Below, piece after piece: positions 1 through 8,850 of a stretch of 64,000 nucleotides of DNA (position 1 is the first letter of the stretch; each line of letters begins with the position of its first letter). The stretch covers positions 744,001-808,000 of the forward strand of contig NZ_CP119546.1 of NCBI RefSeq assembly GCF_029277985.1, in the 5' to 3' direction. The stretch comes from Providencia stuartii. Its GTDB lineage: Bacteria; Pseudomonadota; Gammaproteobacteria; Enterobacterales; Enterobacteriaceae. The translations under genes and the position numbers were made by a program. The notes under the pieces were generated by a model that saw nothing but the letters and a program-made list of their open reading frames with translations, was not told the origin of the DNA and searched no databases.

Positions 1-159
1 GTGATTTCAGATATTATTCACCAGCAAGGACAAGAGATACCGTTCCATGTGCTTTTTCTAAAAATCCCTGAAGATACGTATATTGATTTTAATAGGAAAA
101 TGAAAGAGCAGTGCAGCATTTTTATTAATGCCCTTTATTCTAAGGTTTTTAATCGGTGA
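1..159 (+). CDS. C-terminal end of an unrecognised ICE cargo protein (cut by window start)
   Basis: An open frame runs from the first base to a TGA at 157-159, giving 52 residues that end in Lys-Val-Phe-Asn-Arg. The tail is hydrophobic and aromatic (short stretches such as FHVLFLKIP and CSIFINALY) with no motif I recognise. It lies just before traF, a known cargo hotspot in this ICE family, and its base composition is more AT-rich than traF. I infer that it is variable cargo, not backbone. The true start lies outside the window, so neither length nor function can be given. Confidence 0.5.
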   Translation: MISDIIHQQGQEIPFHVLFLKIPEDTYIDFNRKMKEQCSIFINALYSKVFNR

Positions 160-399
160 CGTTTTTTTGTGGAGAAAGGCCATTGTTCAACGAAATGTCA
201 TTTTTTTGAAGTCGAGATTGTTTATTGAGTTGGGTATCAGTTTTATATCATAGGCATTATCGAGATAGTGACAAGTCAGCTGAGTTGGGTTGACAGTTCC
301 CTATAGTCAGAAACACACACAATTCCTTCATCTATCTGGCCAATGGCACTGGCGGGGATCTTTAGCATGTTAGCTCTGTGAAATTTTCTGGAGCTGACA

Positions 400-1344
400 A
401 TGAGAACCCCTTTGTTACCTTGGTTCATCCTATGGGTGACCATCCCAATCATTATTTTCTTTCTATTCATCTTGCCCGCCCATGCTAGTGATGGGCAATT
501 CTATCAGCGTGGCCAGGAAGGCTGGTTTTGGTATCAGGTCATTCCTGAGCCAGCGGAGGCTGAAGAGCTTATTAAGCCGGAATCTGGTGCGGCAGAGTCG
601 ATTCAGAGCGAGCTGAAGCCCTTCAGTGCTGCCTGGTTTCGTGAGCACATGCAGTCGTTCATGGACAAGGCAATTGATGAGCCTACGAATGAGAACGTCA
701 GAGCCTATCTGTACCTCCAGCGCGTCATGATGGATAAGGGCTCACAGTTTGCTGATGTTAGTCAGCAGGTGGTCATGGGTGATCCAGTTTTGGATGAAAT
801 CAGTCGCAGACCCTTGGCGACCTATGCTGCCAATCGGATGGATCGAGAAGCTGGCGCTCAACGGGATGTTGCTTTAGGTGAGGTAGCAAAACGGGCTGGC
901 TTGTTCTTCTTCTATCGTTCGGATTGCCCTTATTGCCACGCTCAAGCGCCTATCATCGAATCAATGGCTTTAAACTACGGTTTCGAGGTATTTGCTATTG
1001 CTGTCGATGGCTTGCCTTTACCGGGTGGAGAGTTTCCCAATTTCAAAGTCGATTCAGGACAAGCTCAATCATTGTCCGTTACGACTGTCCCTGCCGTGTT
1101 CTTAGTTGATCCACCTAATGTCATCACTCCCATTGGTCAGGGTGCAATGAGCCTTGATGAGCTCAATAATCGAATTATTCTCGCAGCCCATCAAGCCGGT
1201 TGGATTGACGATCAAACTTACTATGCCACCAGACCTGTTCAACCCGGCGTGTCACTCGCGATGTCAGCCCAAGAGCTTAACGAAAAGATATTACAGGACC
1301 CTGAGTTCCTTGTTCGCTATCTGCGTGCACAAGGAGGGTTATAA
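400..1344 (+). CDS. traF: TraF, thioredoxin-like conjugative pilus assembly protein
   Basis: A 314-residue protein of the type IV secretion mating-pair apparatus. It starts with a hydrophobic export segment (about residues 7-28, ending near Ala-His-Ala-Ser). A C-terminal thioredoxin fold carries a Cys-Pro-Tyr-Cys motif at residues 176-179, and a cis-Pro region follows in the stretch TTVPAVFLVD. The family acts in the periplasm in assembly or disulfide handling of the pilus and pore. The ATG follows a GGAGC ribosome site. traH begins two bases after its stop, so traF-traH-traG are surely cotranscribed. It is longer than F-plasmid TraF, as usual in SXT-type elements. Confidence 0.92.
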   Translation: MRTPLLPWFILWVTIPIIIFFLFILPAHASDGQFYQRGQEGWFWYQVIPEPAEAEELIKPESGAAESIQSELKPFSAAWFREHMQSFMDKAIDEPTNENVRAYLYLQRVMMDKGSQFADVSQQVVMGDPVLDEISRRPLATYAANRMDREAGAQRDVALGEVAKRAGLFFFYRSDCPYCHAQAPIIESMALNYGFEVFAIAVDGLPLPGGEFPNFKVDSGQAQSLSVTTVPAVFLVDPPNVITPIGQGAMSLDELNNRIILAAHQAGWIDDQTYYATRPVQPGVSLAMSAQELNEKILQDPEFLVRYLRAQGGL

Positions 1345-1346
1345 CG

Positions 1347-2735
1347 ATGAAAAAAGTAATCCGAGTATCGCTAATCGCCTGTGCGATTGGTTTTTCATCT
1401 ATGAGCCAAGCAAGCTTGCAACAGGAGATGAACCAGTTGTTTGGTTCAATGACCAACACCACTGCGCCAGGTGTATTCGAGAGTCAGCGGCGTGGCGTTA
1501 TATCTGGTGGAAGCGTTGTTGTCCGTAACAGAATCATGAACGAGAACCTCGTCTCTATGGTGCCTCCGTCATTCCAAGCCGGTTGTGGTGGCATTGATAT
1601 GTTCGCGGGAAGTTTGTCATTTGTTAACGCGGATCAGTTTGTTCAATTACTTCGCTCTGTTGCTGCAAACGCCAAGGGGTACGCATTCCAATTGGCGCTC
1701 AGTGCTATGTGTGAGAAATGCTCCCAGCACATGGAGACACTGCAAAAGAAAATCCAGCAGTTGAACGAGTATTTTGGCAATTCCTGTCAAATGGCTCAGG
1801 GAGTCGTGAACGATACCCTGGCCGCTTTTGGTAAAAAGGGGCAAACAGAAGCCAGTATGTTGAGCTCACTTAAAGGGGCTGGAGACGTTTTTACCAGTTG
1901 GAGTGAGTCCAATGGTAAGAACCCATATGAGAATGCTTCGAGTGTCGCGGCATCTGATGTGAACAAAACGATTAAAGGCAACTTGGTTTGGCGAGCACTG
2001 AAACGTCACTCGGCATCAAGCTGGTTTGCATCTGGGGATGACCGTTTTCTTGAAGCGGTTATGTCCGTGACGGGCTCGATCATCGTTGGTGATCTAGCTA
2101 ATGCGGCTGATGGTCAAGGTAAAGCCCCAAAACTGACCAGACTGAATGGCAATAAAGTGACTATTGAGCATCTAATTCATGGCGGTAACGTCGCTATGTA
2201 CCGATGTGACACAGTGACACAAGACGGCTGTCTAAATCCGACAATCACTAACGTGACCCTAGCCGGGTTATCAACTCAGGTCGAAAATTTACTTCTTGGT
2301 ACAGGTTCTAGTAACGGCATTATTTTTAAGTTTGCTCGAAATACTGGGGCAGCTAGCACCACCGAAAAGGCTTTTATGACCTCGGCTCCTGCAAGCATTG
2401 GCGGCATGATTCGAACACTTTCTGCATTAAATGAAGGGGCTGCTAGGTCGTTTGCTTCAAGAGCTGCGCCATTTATTGCTGTTGAGATGGCCCGAGCATT
2501 GGTTGAAGACATGCTCAATGCAGCTAGAAGTACCTCCGGTGTGGAAGATCATGCCTATGCGAAGTTATTAACGGAAGACCTTGAACGTGCACGTCGCCAA
2601 ATCAATGAGGAGTACGCTGCGTTGCAGCGAAGATACGGCTCAGAGCAAGAGTTGCTGGCACATTTTAACCAGGTGATTCAGACCATTCGCAAACAGCGTT
2701 ATTACACCGTTAAATCTACGGCACTGGGGGAATAG
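1347..2735 (+). CDS. traH: TraH, conjugative transfer pilus assembly protein
   Basis: 462 residues with a Sec signal peptide (about residues 1-22, ending Met-Ser-Gln-Ala). The mature protein matches the TraH family of F-like type IV secretion systems: a Cys-rich N-terminal third (CGGIDMFAGS, then closely spaced Cys in the stretch CEKCSQHME) and a helical C-terminus. TraH is a periplasmic or outer-membrane-associated factor needed for pilus extension and mating-pair stabilisation. A strong AAGGAGGG site overlaps the end of traF, and traG starts three bases after its stop. Nothing looks broken. Confidence 0.92.
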   Translation: MKKVIRVSLIACAIGFSSMSQASLQQEMNQLFGSMTNTTAPGVFESQRRGVISGGSVVVRNRIMNENLVSMVPPSFQAGCGGIDMFAGSLSFVNADQFVQLLRSVAANAKGYAFQLALSAMCEKCSQHMETLQKKIQQLNEYFGNSCQMAQGVVNDTLAAFGKKGQTEASMLSSLKGAGDVFTSWSESNGKNPYENASSVAASDVNKTIKGNLVWRALKRHSASSWFASGDDRFLEAVMSVTGSIIVGDLANAADGQGKAPKLTRLNGNKVTIEHLIHGGNVAMYRCDTVTQDGCLNPTITNVTLAGLSTQVENLLLGTGSSNGIIFKFARNTGAASTTEKAFMTSAPASIGGMIRTLSALNEGAARSFASRAAPFIAVEMARALVEDMLNAARSTSGVEDHAYAKLLTEDLERARRQINEEYAALQRRYGSEQELLAHFNQVIQTIRKQRYYTVKSTALGE

Positions 2736-2738
2736 GTC

Positions 2739-5700
2739 ATGTGGGAGATCTATTCCATCGGGGATTCGGCATTTTTAGAGCAGGTCCTGAACGCTGTCGC
2801 GATGATAACTGGTACAGGCGACTTTACTTCAATGGTTCGCATTGGCTTGCTCATTGGGGTATTGATGGTCTCTGTTCAGGCCTTAATGCAAGGCGGTCGT
2901 GGGATTAACTTTCAACACGTTTTAGTCTCATGGCTAGTCTTTGCAACCATGTTTGGACCCAGTACCCGAGTGAGCATTGAGGATGCGTACACGGGACAAG
3001 TTCGAGTGGTTGATAATGTGCCCATCGGTGTTGCTGCCGCAGGTAGTACGATTTCGACTGTTGGCTTTCAAATCACGCGATTGTTTGAAACGGCGTTCTC
3101 AACTCCCGCCATGACGGAATACGGCTTTGCATCCAGTTTACAGTCACTGATTAAAGTGAGAAAACAGGTGATGGATCGCTCTGGTTTGGGTGATGCAAAT
3201 CGTGTCGCCGGTTCGGACATCGAGCAATCGTGGTTTAACTACATCAAAGAGTGCACCTTGATTGGTATCGACATTGGCCAAAAGAATCTAGATCAGGTGC
3301 TGAGTGATCCTAACCCGATGACTGCGATTAGGTTTGATTCGCGCATTTATGGCACTCGAATCATGCTCAGTGGTAGCAGTAGCGATCTGGACTGCACCGA
3401 CGCTTACAGCCAACTGAAACTCATGACAGAATCAACCTTCATTCCAAGGCTTAAACAGGTTCTGTCGGCCTCATTGGGGACTTCGTCAGCAACGGACACT
3501 GATGACGTGATCCGAAATGCACTGAATAATCTTGGTTTGGCTTCGGTTAACACCCAAGAGTACATGAGCGCGTCAGTGCTTTTGCCTATTTATGAGCAAA
3601 GCGTGACGGGCAAGTATATGGATGATCAAGCTTTCACCGCAGCCGTTATGGTTAACCAAGCGATTGAGCAGCGCAATACGCAATGGGCGGCGGAGCAGAC
3701 CTTGTTCCAAAGTATCGTTCGTCCGATGATGACGTTTTTTGAGGGTTTCATTTACGCCATCACCCCATTGATGGCCTTTGTGATAGCCCTTGGCCAAATC
3801 GGGATGCGAATGGCCGGGAAGTACTTGTTAATCCTGCTTTGGATTCAACTTTGGATGCCTGTCATGGCCATCATTAACCTGTATATTCATTTAACCGTTG
3901 CAGGGAAAATGTCGGCTCTTGATGCCTTTGCAGGTACAGAAGTGCCATCTTTTGCTGGGATGATGCAGATGGATTCAGTGCTGCAAACCTGGATAGCTAC
4001 TGGTGGCATGTTGGCGTCGAGTGTTCCGGCTATTTCGCTCATGCTCGTTTATGGCTCAGCAATAACCGCTACCCACTTGGCTGGGCGTCTTCAAAACGGT
4101 GATGCCATTGATGAAAAGCTGGCTAGTCCAGATGTCGCGAAAAATGCCCCGGTAATGCAATCACAGTCAATGTTCCAAAATTCAGCCCTTACGGGTTCTG
4201 CTATGACCGGCGCGTCAAACCTACTAAGCAGTTTCTCTGTCGGAAACGCAGTGGGGTCAATGGTCGGCTCTGCAAAAGAATCCATGACTCAGGCAACTCA
4301 AGCCTTTAGCCGTCAGGTTGGCAATACCATGAGTCGAACTTTTGGTGAAAAGCTAAGTTACGACAATCTATCTTCAGTTGGACGTCAAATCGGTTCTTCT
4401 AATTCCGCATCTAGCGCCGTTGTTAATCAGGTCACTGATGACCTTCAAACACGGTATGGTTTCGGAGACGATAAAAAAGACGCTGTACGTGGCTTGGTAT
4501 CGGGCGTGCTATCGGGAGGCCTAAGGATCGGTGGCGATGGAACTATTACTAATCCCGGTGAGAAAGAAGTTGCTGATAAGGGCTTTCTTGGAAGGCTTCT
4601 TGGTACTGGCGGCAATGATTCTCCACAGGGCAACTTGCCAGGAGTCGATAAGCCAGACTCATCTCGTGTACCAAAACTATCAAGGGTACGAGCAGGCTTG
4701 GATTTAGGTGGTAACTTTAGTGGCCAAGTTGAGTCATCAGAGGGCAGTTCTCGATCTACGACCGCAAATACGCTCACTGGGGAGATGCAAAGCTTGGCAT
4801 CAAGTGATTCACGACGTGCTGAGTTTCGCGATGCGATGGTTAAGGACCTTTCAGATTCAAGACGCTCTGGCGTTGAGATGTCGTTGTCTAATCAAGACTA
4901 TCAGTCACTTCAGAGTTCAGCACAAGACGTTATCACGGCATCAAACCGCTTTAGTGAGCTTGATCAGGCCAGCTACAGTCTATCAGGACAAAGGAACACG
5001 GATGGTGCGACGTTAACTCGATTAGCAGCGGATAATCCTGAAGTCATGGATTATTTAGGTCGCTATATGAACCAGCATGTTGAAGCAGGTAACCGATTAC
5101 GTGAAAACCTTCCAATGTATCAGCGCTTGCTACCTGATGATAATCAGGCGTATGTGGCCGCAGCTATGGAGTCTTTAACCTATAGCAACTCCTCGACGCC
5201 CGCTGAACGAGACAATGACTATCAAGCAGCAATGACTGTTATGGCCATGGCTACCGGAGCCGATTTACGATCTATTCAGCCACGCTCTAATGAAAGCTTG
5301 TCATCAACTGCACCTACTTTTGGTGGCACTCAAAGCCAAGTTGAATCCGGTGTTCTGGGAGGCTATGGGGATGCTGCAACAGTTCAAACGCAGTTCAATT
5401 CGGCTCAATCCGCTTACCAAACCAATCTTTCTGGTGTAGATGGACAGCTGAATGCGCATCAGCAACAAGCCCAGCAGGCCGTAGCTTCTGACACAAGTAC
5501 CTATCAATCTGGACTAAACAGTGAAGCTGGCTCTCAGTGGCGATCTCGCATTATGGCTGATGATAGCGGAGTCTCTGGTGCTGAAATGTTCTTCAACAGC
5601 GCCAGTGCTATTGGTGATTTCAGTGGTAAGCATACTGATGCAGCACTACATACCTTGAATCATTTTGGCGAAGACTATGAGAGTTACAAGGAGAAAGCCC

Positions 5701-6308
5701 TTGCAGAACCTGGCTCACGAGGTTTCTTGCACAATGCAACGGTGGCCAGCAAATCAACCTGGGATGGGTTAAAAGCAGCCGTTGATGCCGGAACCTCTTT
5801 GGAAAATCCTTTGACGGCGTTTAATGATGCATACAGTGGATCGAGTTCGCAGTATGCCTCCGAAGTTAACTGGGGCACTAAGTCTGAAGCCATGTTGGCT
5901 GGGGCATTCGGTGCGGCAGTTAACAATCGATACGGTGAGTTTTTAGAACAGTACGCCGATGATTTTAAACAGGAAGCATACAGCGAAGGGCAGAGAATGG
6001 GATTGACCCCGATTCAAAGTCAAGTGTTCGCTCAAGCTTTCAATGAAGGTTTGGCGGGGCGCGTATTCAACTCTGAAGACTCATCGAGTTGGTCGCCTGA
6101 AATGCTAGGTCTAAGGGAGCAAATGCTAAATGAGTATCGTCAAAAGGATGAGAGTGGCGCTTACATTTCTGACAGTGTGTCCGAAGAAGATAAAGCATTT
6201 GTGGATAAGCAGATAGCGGTGATCTCAAATGCATCGCTTGCGGGAGATTATGCTCAGAACAACTTGATCGATATTAGGGCTTATAACCAGGCATCAGGAA
6301 GGAACTGA
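2739..6308 (+). CDS. traG: TraG, inner-membrane mating-pair stabilisation and exclusion-recognition protein
   Basis: 1189 residues. Hydrophobic segments lie near residues 32-50 and 60-73 and in three clusters around 335-450; a long polar C-terminal region rich in Ser, Gln and Asn follows. TraG acts in the donor in pore formation and mating-pair stabilisation, and is the partner recognised by Eex in a recipient. For this ICE family three cytoplasmic residues, 606-608, set exclusion specificity. Here the codons at 4554-4562 give Pro-Gly-Glu, the S-type (SXT) triplet as I recall it. The start overlaps a GGGGAATAGG ribosome site right after traH. The gene is full length and converges on eex. Confidence 0.94.
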   Translation: MWEIYSIGDSAFLEQVLNAVAMITGTGDFTSMVRIGLLIGVLMVSVQALMQGGRGINFQHVLVSWLVFATMFGPSTRVSIEDAYTGQVRVVDNVPIGVAAAGSTISTVGFQITRLFETAFSTPAMTEYGFASSLQSLIKVRKQVMDRSGLGDANRVAGSDIEQSWFNYIKECTLIGIDIGQKNLDQVLSDPNPMTAIRFDSRIYGTRIMLSGSSSDLDCTDAYSQLKLMTESTFIPRLKQVLSASLGTSSATDTDDVIRNALNNLGLASVNTQEYMSASVLLPIYEQSVTGKYMDDQAFTAAVMVNQAIEQRNTQWAAEQTLFQSIVRPMMTFFEGFIYAITPLMAFVIALGQIGMRMAGKYLLILLWIQLWMPVMAIINLYIHLTVAGKMSALDAFAGTEVPSFAGMMQMDSVLQTWIATGGMLASSVPAISLMLVYGSAITATHLAGRLQNGDAIDEKLASPDVAKNAPVMQSQSMFQNSALTGSAMTGASNLLSSFSVGNAVGSMVGSAKESMTQATQAFSRQVGNTMSRTFGEKLSYDNLSSVGRQIGSSNSASSAVVNQVTDDLQTRYGFGDDKKDAVRGLVSGVLSGGLRIGGDGTITNPGEKEVADKGFLGRLLGTGGNDSPQGNLPGVDKPDSSRVPKLSRVRAGLDLGGNFSGQVESSEGSSRSTTANTLTGEMQSLASSDSRRAEFRDAMVKDLSDSRRSGVEMSLSNQDYQSLQSSAQDVITASNRFSELDQASYSLSGQRNTDGATLTRLAADNPEVMDYLGRYMNQHVEAGNRLRENLPMYQRLLPDDNQAYVAAAMESLTYSNSSTPAERDNDYQAAMTVMAMATGADLRSIQPRSNESLSSTAPTFGGTQSQVESGVLGGYGDAATVQTQFNSAQSAYQTNLSGVDGQLNAHQQQAQQAVASDTSTYQSGLNSEAGSQWRSRIMADDSGVSGAEMFFNSASAIGDFSGKHTDAALHTLNHFGEDYESYKEKALAEPGSRGFLHNATVASKSTWDGLKAAVDAGTSLENPLTAFNDAYSGSSSQYASEVNWGTKSEAMLAGAFGAAVNNRYGEFLEQYADDFKQEAYSEGQRMGLTPIQSQVFAQAFNEGLAGRVFNSEDSSSWSPEMLGLREQMLNEYRQKDESGAYISDSVSEEDKAFVDKQIAVISNASLAGDYAQNNLIDIRAYNQASGRN

Positions 6309-6318
6309 AAATAGAAGG

Positions 6319-6350
6319 TAGCCAGCTTGTGGTTGGCTGGCTATTTTTTT
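6319..6350 (+). terminator. Rho-independent terminator after traG
   Basis: Stem TAGCCAGC (6319-6326) pairs with GCTGGCTA (6336-6343) across a 9-base loop and is followed by seven T residues. It sits 10 bases after the traG stop and overlaps the 3' end of the convergent eex gene, where the T-run encodes part of the Lys-rich Eex tail. Confidence 0.85.
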
Positions 6351-6772
6351 GGCTTTTTGGGATACCTTGGATAAAAGCCATCAAAAAACGAATAGAGCTT
6401 ATACCAATACCATTTTTCTTCAATGCTCAAAGTTCTACCCGAATCTTTAACTTGGCTAATCAAGAATCTAATTCCAGTGCAAATAGCTAAGAAAAAGAGT
6501 CCCAAGCCAACAATTGTCCAACTCGCTTGCCAATATGCGATTGCTAAAAGCATAGTGGTGATGGTTATAAGTCCGATAGGACTAGCAGTTGCTTTAAATC
6601 CCAGGTAGCTGAAAAAAAACATGGTGCAGAACAGAAATGGCAAAGCCGCGAACTTGGCAGATGCCGTTAATATTTCTGATGGAAAAAAATGAGCCGCAGC
6701 CAAAGTCGCCAGAAAAAGCCCCAGTGATATAACCCAGCAGCGTGCTGGTAAAGATTTAAGTAAGTTTGTCAT
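6341..6772 (-). CDS. eex: Eex, inner-membrane entry-exclusion protein (S type inferred)
   Basis: Prevents redundant transfer of an ICE of the same exclusion group by recognising donor TraG. I chose the ATG at 6772 because a GAGAG ribosome site lies just upstream and the resulting 143 residues equal the length I recall for SXT/R391 Eex; an upstream ATG would add seven residues. Four hydrophobic segments lie near residues 12-30, 39-57, 66-81 and 84-104, then a charged cytoplasmic tail ends in Pro-Lys-Lys-Pro-Lys-Lys. Published work puts the specificity determinants on the cytoplasmic side. The gene converges on traG. S-type assignment rests on the TraG triplet, not on an alignment of Eex. Confidence 0.88.
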   Translation of the reverse strand: MTNLLKSLPARCWVISLGLFLATLAAAHFFPSEILTASAKFAALPFLFCTMFFFSYLGFKATASPIGLITITTMLLAIAYWQASWTIVGLGLFFLAICTGIRFLISQVKDSGRTLSIEEKWYWYKLYSFFDGFYPRYPKKPKK

Positions 6773-6826
6773 CTTAGTACTCTCAAAGTACACGGGCGGT
6801 GCACAATCAAATCATGCATCAGCATG

Positions 6827-7360
6827 TTAGTTCTCAAAAAGTGCTCTAGTGGTTTGCTCGGCCATAATCTCGCACACAGGACATTTAAGCTGAATGCGCT
6901 GTTGAGATACCGTCAAATACAGACTGCCGCATCGACACCGGCGTAAGGATGCTAGCTGTGATCTTAAATCACGAGCTAGAACCCAACCTTCATTAATGGT
7001 TAGTTTTTTCCAGGGGATCTCAGATGGAAGATCTGCTTCTTCCCTTGCAACCAAGTACGCATCGTAAGCCTTCATCAAAGCATCAATATTTAATTGCTTG
7101 TAGACATTATCACCACCAATATTGACATAAAGCGCCATCAGCAGGGAGCCTTCAACTAGGGCTCTTCTGCTTTTAACAATGGCATCAGATTCTGGTAATT
7201 GACCAGGACAAGGTGACTTGCCAGTCACTTCTTTGTGCAGCCTTCTGATAATGTGGATTGGCAAACCAGTATCGAGCGCGATGATCGTTGTTCGAAATCC
7301 GTATTTAATAAGCAGTGAGGCTCGGGTAAACAGCTCACTTTTGGACAGGTTATCAATCAT
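6827..7360 (-). CDS. setC: SetC, FlhC-like subunit of the ICE master activator
   Basis: 177 residues resembling FlhC, with a C-terminal zinc-type cluster (CRCG near residue 143, then CPVC near residue 161). SetC and SetD form a complex that activates the int, tra and other transfer operons of SXT/R391 ICEs. The ATG has an AGGGGG ribosome site and overlaps the setD stop (ATGA), so the two are translationally coupled. It is the last gene of a leftward operon that begins at croS and is controlled by SetR. Sequence and order agree with the family, with no sign of damage. Confidence 0.94.
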   Translation of the reverse strand: MIDNLSKSELFTRASLLIKYGFRTTIIALDTGLPIHIIRRLHKEVTGKSPCPGQLPESDAIVKSRRALVEGSLLMALYVNIGGDNVYKQLNIDALMKAYDAYLVAREEADLPSEIPWKKLTINEGWVLARDLRSQLASLRRCRCGSLYLTVSQQRIQLKCPVCEIMAEQTTRALFEN

Positions 7361-7656
7361 GCATCCCCCTTGTTGTTTAGGGTTGATAATAAATAAGCGA
7401 TTCTTGGGATACCTGTGCCTTTGCTCTTCACCATCTCAATCAGTTGGCTTTGGTTACCCCTTGGTTGAAACAGCATGAATGATGAGGTCGCCACTCGTTG
7501 CAGGTCGTCAACACCGGCATTAATCAGTGCATCCACCACATCGCGTGTAAGTCCAAAGCGCAAGACAGCCTCTTGCGGATCAATGCGCGCTAATTCGCGT
7601 GCTGCGTGCAGGTACGCCAAATTTAATTGATAGAAGTCTTGTTGATTGGTTGTCAT
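7357..7656 (-). CDS. setD: SetD, FlhD-like subunit of the ICE master activator
   Basis: 99 residues, FlhD-like, containing the pattern NLAYLHAARELARIDPQEAV seen in FlhD-type proteins. With SetC it forms the activator that switches on excision and conjugation genes. Start and stop each overlap a neighbour by four bases (ATGA), and the start has a GGAGGT ribosome site inside the end of the transglycosylase gene. This supports strict co-translation from the croS promoter. Confidence 0.94.
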   Translation of the reverse strand: MTTNQQDFYQLNLAYLHAARELARIDPQEAVLRFGLTRDVVDALINAGVDDLQRVATSSFMLFQPRGNQSQLIEMVKSKGTGIPRIAYLLSTLNNKGDA

Positions 7657-8201
7657 TGACGGACCTCCAGTTCATGTAAAATATTGCGATAGATAGAAAG
7701 CACTCTTTGCCCATACCAGCGTGCACGCTCTTCGTTCCAACTGTGATAGCGGCCTATGCCAAGCTCTAAATCATTTGGTGAAGACTTGATTGCTTCGGCC
7801 AAAATACTGGAGCCGACCGTAAGGTTTGTGATGGGGTCTAGCAGTTCCGCTGCTGAGCTCACCCGATGCCCATGCCAATGCAAATTGATTTGCATAAGGC
7901 CAATATCGAGCTGATATTTTTCAGTCTCTTGCAGTGCTTGGTTTAACAGTTTCTCTGCTTCTGTCTTAGATTTGGCGTAGGTTGCGTTTGAACCATTGCG
8001 AATTGCGTATGGCCATGGACTGGTCATGTTGAGACCACGATGTGAGGCCGACTCAGCCAAGGCAACGGCGTAGAGCATGACTGGATCAATACCAACGCTT
8101 TGTGCTGCTTTTTCCCACTGATAGCCCGGAAACGCATAGACTGAAGTGCTTGCGGACATGGCTATCACTAGGGCAATGGTTTTTGATTTAATCGTTTTCA
8201 T
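7653..8201 (-). CDS. Lytic transglycosylase of the ICE regulatory operon (s082-like)
   Basis: 182 residues with a Sec signal (about 1-23, ending Val-Tyr-Ala) and an SLT-type lysozyme fold. A catalytic Glu lies in the stretch VALAESAS, the conserved GLMQIN follows, and an ESxx-like GRYHSWN segment is near the C-terminus. Such enzymes open peptidoglycan locally so that the conjugation machine can cross the envelope. It overlaps setD by 4 bases and its upstream neighbour by 14 bases, so it is expressed with the master activator, earlier than the tra operons. Function is inferred from motifs; the position matches s082 of SXT. Confidence 0.88.
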   Translation of the reverse strand: MKTIKSKTIALVIAMSASTSVYAFPGYQWEKAAQSVGIDPVMLYAVALAESASHRGLNMTSPWPYAIRNGSNATYAKSKTEAEKLLNQALQETEKYQLDIGLMQINLHWHGHRVSSAAELLDPITNLTVGSSILAEAIKSSPNDLELGIGRYHSWNEERARWYGQRVLSIYRNILHELEVRQ

Positions 8202-8850
8202 TTTTGTCCTCTAATTGATTTCCGAGAAGCGCCTGAATGGCTTTCGGGCTTATTCTTTTCAAAGGCACTGCGATAAAGTCGGTGATGCCTCTTGTATAAA
8301 CTTGTGCTGCTTTTGACCAGTCGCCCACGGCAACCGGCGCTTGCATATCAAACCCTTTTTGCTGGTTCTGATGGTCTGCAATACCTTGTAATAGCCTTGG
8401 GTATTCACCCACTTCGTCCCGCAACAAGTAAGCCTGGTAGCGTGTTAAAAACTCTTTTTGTTTAAAGGGGTATTCCCTGTCATCTACCTTGCAGAGTTCA
8501 ACCCATCCCCCCATGTCTGAAATAACGCGGTGAATAAGCGCATCGTCAAACATCACGGATGTCCAAGCGCCAACCTGACGAACAGCCTTGTCAACTTTGT
8601 TCCAAGCAACCATGGCTCTTGAACCCGAGTTACCATCGATATGCTTGATGACGTCAGCGGGCTTTGGAAAAAATTGCCCAGTATCCGGTGATTGAATATG
8701 CCGAGTCAGACCGATTCGCACTTCTTCAATGCTATAAGCACGAAGGGCTTCAAATGCGATGGATAGCAATTGTGGTGATACGCTTTTGCCATACATGGCC
8801 CAAGCAGCTCCCCAAACTTCAGCAAACTCGCGTTTATCAACCTCCTGCAC
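8188..8850 (-). CDS. Phage replication P-like protein of the ICE regulatory operon (s083-like)
   Basis: A soluble protein of about 220 residues. Its N-terminal part (the stretch AEVWGAAWAMYGKSVSPQLL, then FFPKPADVIKHI) resembles phage-lambda P-type or DUF6475 replication proteins. I chose a GTG at 8850: a GGGAGG ribosome site lies 9 bases upstream, and the overlap with the preceding gene is then 14 bases, like the other junctions of this operon. An ATG at 8916 would give 242 residues but overlaps the upstream gene by 80 bases and has no evident ribosome site. Its role in the ICE is not known to me; replication or helicase loading is only suggested by similarity. Confidence 0.75.
   Translation of the reverse strand: MQEVDKREFAEVWGAAWAMYGKSVSPQLLSIAFEALRAYSIEEVRIGLTRHIQSPDTGQFFPKPADVIKHIDGNSGSRAMVAWNKVDKAVRQVGAWTSVMFDDALIHRVISDMGGWVELCKVDDREYPFKQKEFLTRYQAYLLRDEVGEYPRLLQGIADHQNQQKGFDMQAPVAVGDWSKAAQVYTRGITDFIAVPLKRISPKAIQALLGNQLEDKNEND

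Noticed and set aside
276..470. 64-codon minus-strand frame upstream of and into traF
   Set aside because: It starts inside traF and has no ribosome site; base use fits a chance frame, though a relic of hotspot cargo cannot be excluded.
4445..4777. 110-codon antisense frame in traG
   Set aside because: A shadow of the Ser/Gly-rich TraG C-terminal region.
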